NCBI GenBank assembly: GCA_030670165.1
Contig: DAOVCF010000059.1
Location: 1 to 10,060 of the forward strand
Direction of reading: 5' to 3'
Source of the DNA: Candidatus Stahliibacteriota bacterium
GTDB lineage: Bacteria > Hydrothermota > Tepidihabitantia > B3-TA06
Length of the DNA stretch: 10,060 nt
This document shows positions 1-4,545 of the stretch, in pieces. Every line of letters begins with the position of its first letter. The first letter of the stretch is position 1. Under the pieces are notes generated by a model, which saw only the letters and a list, made by a program, of their open reading frames with translations, was not told where the DNA came from and made no database searches. A program made the translations under genes and the position numbers.

Positions 1-37
1 GTGTTACGGGTGTTACGGGTGTTACGGGTGTTACGGG
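1..37. repeat. Short tandem repeat, 9-bp unit, four copies
   Basis: The unit TGTTACGGG occurs four times without mismatch at 2-10, 11-19, 20-28 and 29-37. The G at position 1 could be the last base of a further copy outside the window, so the array may extend to the left. It is intergenic, and the 9-bp unit lacks the spacer structure of a CRISPR array. It may be a variable-number tandem repeat; no function can be assigned. Confidence 0.9.
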
Positions 38-251
38 CCGGGGGTGTATTTCATAGTACCGAGTGGTGGTAAGTCGTCGGCACAGAAAGTCGTCTTGATC
101 AAATAACTTCCACTCCCCTGGTGGGAGGGGATAGAGGGGAAGGGGAGACTATAAGTCTCACCCCCACCCTCCGCCAGACGGTGGCACTCACAGATATGGA
201 TTAGGCATGAAGTAGTGCGCCTTGTCTTGTTAAGTTCAGTTCCCAAGAGAC
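38..251. other. Intergenic region with GC-rich inverted repeats
   Basis: No convincing gene lies in this stretch. It contains a direct repeat AAGTCGTC (71-78 and 87-94). There is a short C/G-rich inverted repeat, CTCCC/GGGAG (113-117 and 123-127). A stronger hairpin has GAGACT (145-150) and AGTCTC (154-159) around an ATA loop, extendable by GGG (142-144) with CCC (161-163) across one bulged base. A weak stem is GCCA/TGGC (173-176 and 182-185). None is followed by a T-run on either strand, so none reads as an intrinsic terminator. The alternating G-rich and C-rich palindromes resemble dispersed REP-like intergenic elements, but a single copy cannot establish that. Confidence 0.55.
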
Positions 252-280
252 TTGACAGATCCTTAGTTTTGTTGTATAAT
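252..280 (+). promoter_or_regulatory. Sigma70-type promoter of the envelope/PTS operon
   Basis: A consensus -35 TTGACA (252-257) and a consensus -10 TATAAT (275-280) are separated by exactly 17 bp. Transcription would start near 287, giving a leader of roughly 54 nt before the ATG at 341. A second TATAAT (283-288) overlaps just downstream, without a matching -35 element. A full match to both hexamers at optimal spacing is unlikely by chance. It suggests strong housekeeping expression of the genes that follow. Confidence 0.88.
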
Positions 281-290
281 TTTATAATAG

Positions 291-306
291 AGGGCAAACT
301 TGCCCT
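291..306 (+). promoter_or_regulatory. Hairpin at the predicted 5' end of the operon mRNA
   Basis: AGGGCA (291-296) and TGCCCT (301-306) form a perfect 6-bp stem around AACT. The hairpin begins within a few nucleotides of the start site predicted from the -10 at 275-280. A stem-loop this close to the 5' end could protect the mRNA from 5'-end-dependent decay, as known for the E. coli ompA leader. The same palindrome could instead be a repressor operator. The structure is seen directly; its role is inferred. Confidence 0.5.
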
Positions 307-327
307 AGCGAATGTGGAAATTCATTC

Positions 328-334
328 AAGGAGG
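328..334 (+). promoter_or_regulatory. Strong ribosome binding site that fixes the ATG at 341
   Basis: AAGGAGG lies 6 nt upstream of the ATG at 341. The reading frame is open further upstream, to an ATG at 215, but that start would lie upstream of the promoter and lacks a Shine-Dalgarno sequence. The start at 341 also gives a protein beginning with a signal peptide. Confidence 0.9.
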
Positions 335-340
335 TTTGCT

Positions 341-2032
341 ATGAGAAAAGTCGTGCTTGTGGCTCTGATTCTTGCAAGTGTGGCCTTTCCTTACAATACT
401 GTTTTAGGAAATCGCGGCACCTTCGGGGTTTACTCCGGTGCTTGCGAGGATATGGGGATGCTTACCATCGACCTGAACGCCTTCGGGACGATGATGAACA
501 TCGACTCGGTGGTTGCTCCGGACACCCTTTCTACCAGCGCACAACTTACGGAGGTTCTGCCCTATGTGGCTCTATCCTTTACTCCCTGGCACTACCTTGA
601 GTTTTCGCTCTGGGGACACGGGCGTTACGCGACCTTCGGGAACTACAGCTCCAGTATGGCAGAGCTCTACAACGATCTCGGCCTTTCCGTGAAGGGGGGC
701 GTACCCATATACTTCAACGAGGCAAAGAATATCTACCTTGCACCTGGTATCGACGGATTTGCTTACATGCAGGGCATGGGTAGCAACGTTTTTGGCTTCG
801 GCGGTCGAGGGCTTATGACCTTCGGATTCGACTGGTTTGGGATTCATCTAAACGGCGGGTATGAGTATCTTACTCTACCTGGCGGGGGAACCAGCAACGT
901 TCTTACCGGTGTTGGTTTAGAGGTATGGCCCTTTGAGTGGGGTGGTATCCTGGTAGATGGAACAGCCGATATACCTCAGGATGATCTTGGAAACTTTACC
1001 AACTATCTTCGTATAACCCCTGGTTTGTGCCTCGGTTTCGGAGGCAGGGCTACGAAGTTTAACGTCAATCTGGGTTGCGAGATCGAACCTATGCAGACGC
1101 CTTTCCGCTGGCACGCCTTGGCTGGAGTCGGTATCGGCTTCGATCTCATGCCAACAGCCGAGGGATACATAAACGGTATCGTCGTTGATAAGGTCACTCA
1201 GAAGCCTGTTGCTGAAGCCAAGATCTGCATAGAGGGGCATCCTGGGATTGATACCTACCTTACCGATACGGACGGACGTTTCTCGGTCGAGTACCCGGAA
1301 GGAAGTTTCTTCCTTGTGGCCGAGCATCCTGATTACGTACCCACTCGCACCGGCTCGGAGCTGATTGAACTTGAGGCAGGTACGGTGATGCTGGAGCTCG
1401 CTCCCATTACTGGAGGAGCTACGGTTGTTGGAACCGTAGCAGATGCCGTTAACAACGCTCCCATCCAAGCGGTGATTCGTTTCGTCAGCATAACCGGGGA
1501 TACGGTTCTTTCCTCCTTTAAGAGCGATGCTGTGTCCGGCTACTACCGGGCCGTTGTGCCTGCGGGAACCTATCGTGTTGACGTACAGGCCGCGGGTTAC
1601 AAGAAGACCCACAAGAGCATGATACTTGAGGATACCGATGAGATGGTGGTTGACTTCAAGCTGGAGCGTATGGTCCCCCAAGCCCAGGTCCCTCCACCCC
1701 CAATAGCCTTCCGTTCGATCTACTTCGGACGCGGTGAGGCCGGTCTTTCCCCACAAGACCATGCCCCACTCAAGGAGGCTGTTAGCGTTCTTAAGGCGCA
1801 TCCTGAGGTTAAGATTCAGCTTAACGGTTACACGGACAGTGTAGGAGATGCCGCATCCAACCAAAAGCTCTCTCTTCGCAGGGCCCAGTCGGTGCGTGAT
1901 TTCCTGATCTCTAACGGCATCTCGCCCGATCGTATCAAGGTTGTTGGTCATGGTGAGTCTAACCCGCGCGGCGACAACCGTACACGCACAGGACGTGATC
2001 TCAATCGGCGCGTAGACATCGTAGTTACGTAA
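341..2032 (+). CDS. Exported OmpA-family protein with two carboxypeptidase-regulatory-like domains
   Basis: This 563-residue protein probably links the outer membrane to peptidoglycan. Residues 1-23 form a signal peptide (basic MRK, then a hydrophobic stretch). Residues about 25-270 are rich in Gly and aromatic residues in alternating patterns, as in an outer-membrane beta-barrel. Two carboxypeptidase-regulatory-like beta-sandwich domains follow, at about 275-353 (GIVVDKVTQKPVAEAKI, DTDGRFSV) and 360-442 (GTVADAVNNAPIQAVIRF, VPAGTYRVDV, AAGY). A Pro-rich linker (445-454) leads to an OmpA C-terminal domain (about 457-563). There, Asp499 in GYTDSVG and Arg514 in LSLRRA match, in context and 15-residue spacing, the two residues that bind diaminopimelate in OmpA domains. 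It is the first gene after the promoter at 252. Domain calls at the C-terminus are secure; the barrel is inferred from composition. Confidence 0.9.
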   Translation: MRKVVLVALILASVAFPYNTVLGNRGTFGVYSGACEDMGMLTIDLNAFGTMMNIDSVVAPDTLSTSAQLTEVLPYVALSFTPWHYLEFSLWGHGRYATFGNYSSSMAELYNDLGLSVKGGVPIYFNEAKNIYLAPGIDGFAYMQGMGSNVFGFGGRGLMTFGFDWFGIHLNGGYEYLTLPGGGTSNVLTGVGLEVWPFEWGGILVDGTADIPQDDLGNFTNYLRITPGLCLGFGGRATKFNVNLGCEIEPMQTPFRWHALAGVGIGFDLMPTAEGYINGIVVDKVTQKPVAEAKICIEGHPGIDTYLTDTDGRFSVEYPEGSFFLVAEHPDYVPTRTGSELIELEAGTVMLELAPITGGATVVGTVADAVNNAPIQAVIRFVSITGDTVLSSFKSDAVSGYYRAVVPAGTYRVDVQAAGYKKTHKSMILEDTDEMVVDFKLERMVPQAQVPPPPIAFRSIYFGRGEAGLSPQDHAPLKEAVSVLKAHPEVKIQLNGYTDSVGDAASNQKLSLRRAQSVRDFLISNGISPDRIKVVGHGESNPRGDNRTRTGRDLNRRVDIVVT

Positions 2033-2063
2033 GGAGCCGAGCGTTATCTCTAGGAGGCCTAAG

Positions 2064-2600
2064 ATGAAAAGGATCGTCACGCTTGCCGTGCTACTTGGGG
2101 TAGGTGTCTCGATTGCGACACAGGTGCCGTATGAGGCCGTTACCAGGGAGGAAGGCGTCTATCTTCTGGAACTGGCAGGTATCGGGTTCGCTTTTGATGA
2201 TCAGGATACCCTCATGCAACCTGAGACCTTTATGATTAAGGTAATATCACGCGTTCAGGAACTTGAGTCTATGACGACACCCGAAGGCGGCGTGCCTGTT
2301 CGTCAGAAGGTTCTGGTTAAGCCTTCTGCTATCCGGGTGGGGTACACAACCTACCCTCTTGAGGTGGTTGAGCTCAGCTCTACCTATATTGAGGCGAACG
2401 TATACTCCGGCAAGGTTACCGAACTTGGCGAGTTGATCGCGGAAGAACGTATAGGTAAGCTTAAGGTGTCGTTCGCGATCTTCACCGGACTTCCCGGTGG
2501 CAAGGGCACTCTCAGGCTGGGTGGGATGAGCTATTCTATCTTCTTCTATCAACCCGAAGCCCTGGATGGTTTCTACAGGTGGGCGCCAGAGTTCGAGTAA
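2064..2600 (+). CDS. Small exported protein of unknown function
   Basis: I do not recognise this 178-residue protein. Residues 1-19 look like a signal peptide (MKRI, then a hydrophobic run ending in Ala-Thr-Gln), with no lipobox Cys, so it is probably secreted to the periplasm or envelope. The mature part is acidic and has alternating hydrophobic residues suggesting beta strands, without further membrane segments. The start is supported by TAGGAGG, 6 nt before the ATG. It lies 31 nt after the OmpA-family gene and 6 nt before the next gene, so co-transcription is very likely. An accessory role to the neighbouring outer-membrane proteins is a guess from position only. Confidence 0.8.
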   Translation: MKRIVTLAVLLGVGVSIATQVPYEAVTREEGVYLLELAGIGFAFDDQDTLMQPETFMIKVISRVQELESMTTPEGGVPVRQKVLVKPSAIRVGYTTYPLEVVELSSTYIEANVYSGKVTELGELIAEERIGKLKVSFAIFTGLPGGKGTLRLGGMSYSIFFYQPEALDGFYRWAPEFE

Positions 2601-2606
2601 CAAGAT

Positions 2607-3524
2607 TTGCTTAAGCTAATCCTGCTGTTTTCAGCAGCGTTTTGGGGAGATACCCAGGTGCGGGAGTGGGTAGCGGTTGATGCTCACTACGGAGTAGGGT
2701 TGCCTTTATGTAATCGGCTTAACGTTGCTGAGTTTACCCTGGGATTGTCTTATATAGGGATTGGATCTTCAATTGTCGAATCCTATGGCTTTGGCTCTGG
2801 CGACAGCGGTCAGTTCATAGGTTCACTCCTGCCTTTGCATGTGAGTGTTCCGCTGTATCAGAAGATAGCCTTCTGGAGAGACGATGCATTTTTCAAACAT
2901 TTCATCGCCTTCAATGTTCGCGGTTCTGGTTGGGGGCAACGCTACGATGTGCTCGGCCCGCTGTCCTTCATCCTTGAACCTCGCTGGCGGGCCAAAGCCC
3001 CTTATCTTGCTTTTGAACTTATGGGACGCTGGTCTCCGGTGAGGATGGTGGGTCTGCAGGCTACCTTGGGGACGTTGATTGTAAAGGATGCACCTGATCG
3101 GGTCTATCTCACCCTTGGGATATGCGTAGGTACTGCTGGTCCTGCATCGAAGTATAAGATCGGACCCCGTCTTGAGGTGACCGGGGTTGTGTTCGATGAT
3201 GCCATCGGTGGAAACAGCAACGGCATCCTTGAGCCAGGCGAGGAGGGCCGCCTTCTGGTTTCCCTGGTTAACCGGGGCTTGAAGGACTCGGATACAATCT
3301 TCCTGAAAGCCGTTGTCCGGGACCCTCAACTGTCGGAATATCTTACTATTTTTGATACCACAATTTCCCCTCTGGAGGCCAACCGCTCGATCGAGGCGTC
3401 CTTGCCTGTCGTTGCCGGGGATCGTTTGCCTGCCCTTCCTTTGCGGTTACGCGTGTGGGGCAAAGATTCCGAGGGTAATATGGTATCCCCGGCCAACATA
3501 GAAATCCCCACCATGGACTCGTGA
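2607..3524 (+). CDS. Exported barrel-like protein with C-terminal Ig-like domain
   Basis: This 305-residue protein begins with a TTG start. A short hydrophobic leader (residues 1-13) looks like a signal peptide. Residues about 20-178 carry alternating hydrophobic and aromatic segments (YLAFELMGRW, VYLTLGICVG) that would suit an outer-membrane beta-barrel. Residues about 187-300 resemble an Ig-like or CARDB-type beta-sandwich. They contain a D-rich turn, FDDAIGGNSNGILEPGE (196-212), a form often seen at the front of secreted adhesin-like domains and plausibly calcium-binding. TTG is the only start possible between the preceding stop and the leader, and it has no clear Shine-Dalgarno, so re-initiation from the upstream gene is likely. 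Its last codons overlap the next start (GTGA). The family is not recognised; envelope location is inferred. Confidence 0.72.
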   Translation: MLKLILLFSAAFWGDTQVREWVAVDAHYGVGLPLCNRLNVAEFTLGLSYIGIGSSIVESYGFGSGDSGQFIGSLLPLHVSVPLYQKIAFWRDDAFFKHFIAFNVRGSGWGQRYDVLGPLSFILEPRWRAKAPYLAFELMGRWSPVRMVGLQATLGTLIVKDAPDRVYLTLGICVGTAGPASKYKIGPRLEVTGVVFDDAIGGNSNGILEPGEEGRLLVSLVNRGLKDSDTIFLKAVVRDPQLSEYLTIFDTTISPLEANRSIEASLPVVAGDRLPALPLRLRVWGKDSEGNMVSPANIEIPTMDS

Positions 3525-3846
3525 GTGCCGTAGGGTGGTTTCGGGTCGACGACCGCTTGATCCACAGCCAAGTGATGGTGGGATGGGTACTCGCTTTGGA
3601 CATCCCCGGGATAATCCTGGCTAACGATCGAATTGCAACCGATGCCTGGCATCGAGACACTTTAAGGACTGTAGTGATCTCCTTTTCTGAGGGCGAAAGC
3701 AGTTCCTTTCGTTTCCCTATCTTGACTCAAGCGAGATCGAGGCTATACTGAGGTTGAGCCGTAAGGGCGTTAAGGTGATCGCCCGGGATCTTCCAGGCTC
3801 AAAGGCCGTTGACGTGGTGAAATTGATTAAACGCAAGAGGAGATAG
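3521..3846 (+). pseudogene. PTS mannose-family EIIB, internally deleted and frameshifted
   Basis: The N-terminal part (GTG at 3521, overlapping the previous stop as GTGA) reads FRVDDRLIHSQVMVGW, the EIIB signature. His15 sits where mannose-family EIIB proteins are phosphorylated by IIA. This frame continues to about residue 58 (VVISFSEG) and stops at 3749-3751. The C-terminal part lies in the -1 frame, from about 3694 (RKQFLSFPYLDSSEIEAIL) to TAG at 3844-3846, and matches the end of the family (GVKV, then DLPGSK). Joined, the two parts give about 108 codons against a usual 155-165. The missing piece is the middle of the domain, including the conserved NxGG region. A loss of about 50 codons plus a one-base frameshift near 3692-3700 explains the picture. 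Assembly error could explain the frameshift but not the missing middle. Without IIA or a full domain, it is probably inactive. Confidence 0.75.
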
Positions 3847-3965
3847 TGAGCCCGCAACTTATCATAGCGGTTTTATGCGTCCTTTCCGGGATGAAGAAAC
3901 GTCTCCTACCCTTTTTTGTGGGATTTACAGCCTGGGTGGTTGTATGGGCGCTGGTAAGGTTTTAA
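3846..3965 (+). pseudogene. Probable remnant of PTS mannose-family EIIC
   Basis: A 39-codon frame starts with GTG at 3846, overlapping the EIIB stop as TAGTG, behind AGGAG (3838-3842). It encodes a very hydrophobic peptide: SPQLIIAVLCVLSGM resembles the first membrane segment of sorbose/mannose-family EIIC, and a second hydrophobic run (LLPFFVGFTAWVVVWALV) could be its last. Full EIIC proteins are about 230-260 residues with many membrane helices, so nearly all of the transporter is missing. Identification rests mainly on position between IIB and IID and on hydrophobicity; the sequence match is weak. It could instead be a small membrane protein, but the B-C-D gene order and decayed neighbours make a remnant more likely. 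Confidence 0.45.
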
Positions 3966-4288
3966 GGAACTTCATTGCGCAGCTTTTCGTCCAGAACCTC
4001 TGGAACTTTAGAACTGAACAGAGACCTGGGATGACTCTTGTGCTTTCTTCACGATCGAAGAACGGGAAGATTGTGGAGTCTCCACGTCTAACGTTCAACA
4101 CCAATCCCTATCTCGCCTCCTTCCTTACCGTGGTTCTTGTACGGGAGTGGAACGAGAATGGGATGGAAGGTGTTTCCTCTACGCTTGAACCCAGTCTCGC
4201 AGCTCAAGGTGAGCGGCTGGTTGGTTTGCTCTGCGCAGTCATGCTTTTCAATCGGGCTATTTTGATTATACTTGGGGTAGTGTTATGA
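3944..4288 (+). pseudogene. Truncated PTS mannose-family EIID
   Basis: From the ATG at 3944, 114 codons are open, ending in an ATGA overlap with the HPr start. The frame is open further upstream, but that part is the shifted image of the EIIC remnant. EIID features are visible in order: an amphipathic N-terminus with FVQNLWNF (15-22), FNTNPYLAS (51-59; family FNTHPxxA), and SLAAQGERLVG (84-94; family LAGIGDxLFW). After this the sequence jumps to a short hydrophobic end (MLFNRAILIILGVVL). Full EIID is about 230-290 residues, so the C-terminal half with its membrane region is largely absent, and the segment between NFRTEQ and FNTNPY is also short. I read it as a decayed subunit. A functional minimal form is possible but would be unprecedented to my knowledge. 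Confidence 0.65.
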
Positions 4289-4545
4289 CGGCGCTTGAAA
4301 TAGTTATCCGCAACAAGATCGGTCTTCATGCTCGTCCTGCGGCCCAGTTCGTCAAGCTGGCTGAAGGTTTTAAGTGTGATATATGGGTCAGCAAGGACGG
4401 GGTCCGGGTTAACGGCAAAAGCATCCTTTCGCTTCTTACCCTGGCCGCAGAGGAGGGGAGTGTGGTTTTGCTTGAGGCCGACGGGCCGGATGAAGCAGAA
4501 GCACTTGAGGCGTTAAGGAATGTACTACAGGAGGAGGGTGAATGA
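4285..4545 (+). CDS. ptsH: Phosphocarrier protein HPr
   Basis: This 86-residue protein has the normal HPr length. HPr accepts a phosphoryl group from enzyme I at a histidine and passes it to EIIA domains. His15 lies in GLHARPAAQFV (13-23), the N1-phosphorylated site. Ser46 lies in NGKSILSLL (43-51), the form of the regulatory site phosphorylated by HPr kinase/phosphorylase. This residue makes HPr a possible metabolic sensor as well as a carrier, provided the genome encodes HprK, which is not in the window. The ATG overlaps the EIID remnant's stop and the gene's own stop overlaps the ptsI start (ATGA), so all are translationally linked. Nothing in the protein suggests damage, in contrast to the permease genes just upstream. 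Confidence 0.95.
   Translation: MTALEIVIRNKIGLHARPAAQFVKLAEGFKCDIWVSKDGVRVNGKSILSLLTLAAEEGSVVLLEADGPDEAEALEALRNVLQEEGE
4529..4534 (+). promoter_or_regulatory. Strong ribosome binding site of ptsI
   Basis: AGGAGG lies 7 nt before the ATG at 4542, inside the last codons of ptsH. It supports the ATGA-overlap start of enzyme I over any downstream methionine. Confidence 0.8.

Noticed and set aside
1..37. CRISPR array.
   Set aside because: Copies are 9 bp and directly adjacent, with no spacers and no cas genes in the window.
142..163. Intrinsic terminator of a gene to the left.
   Set aside because: The hairpin is followed by C-rich sequence on the plus strand and has no T-run on the minus strand.
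31..297. An 88-codon minus-strand reading frame through the upstream region.
   Set aside because: It begins inside the -10 region of the plus-strand promoter, crosses the repeats and palindromes, has no recognisable protein features and no good ribosome binding site.
215..340. A 42-codon upstream extension of the OmpA-family protein to an ATG at 215.
   Set aside because: It lies across the promoter and mRNA leader, and it would bury the signal peptide inside the protein. The ATG at 341 has AAGGAGG at ideal spacing.
917..2080. A 387-codon minus-strand frame antisense to the OmpA-family gene.
   Set aside because: It has no motif or plausible family, and the plus strand clearly encodes recognised domains. 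It is an open frame by codon bias.
3712..3718. T TTC CCT in the EIIB frame fits the X XXY YYZ pattern of a -1 ribosomal frameshift site and would join the two EIIB frames.
   Set aside because: The -1 frame already shows family-like sequence upstream of this site (RKQFLSF, from 3694), so the true break is earlier. A slip here would lose those residues and would not restore the missing middle of the domain.
3875..3943. N-terminal extension of the EIID remnant to the ATG at 3875.
   Set aside because: The extension is the frame-shifted image of the hydrophobic EIIC remnant and lacks EIID character. The in-frame ATG at 3944 directly precedes the EIID-like N-terminus.
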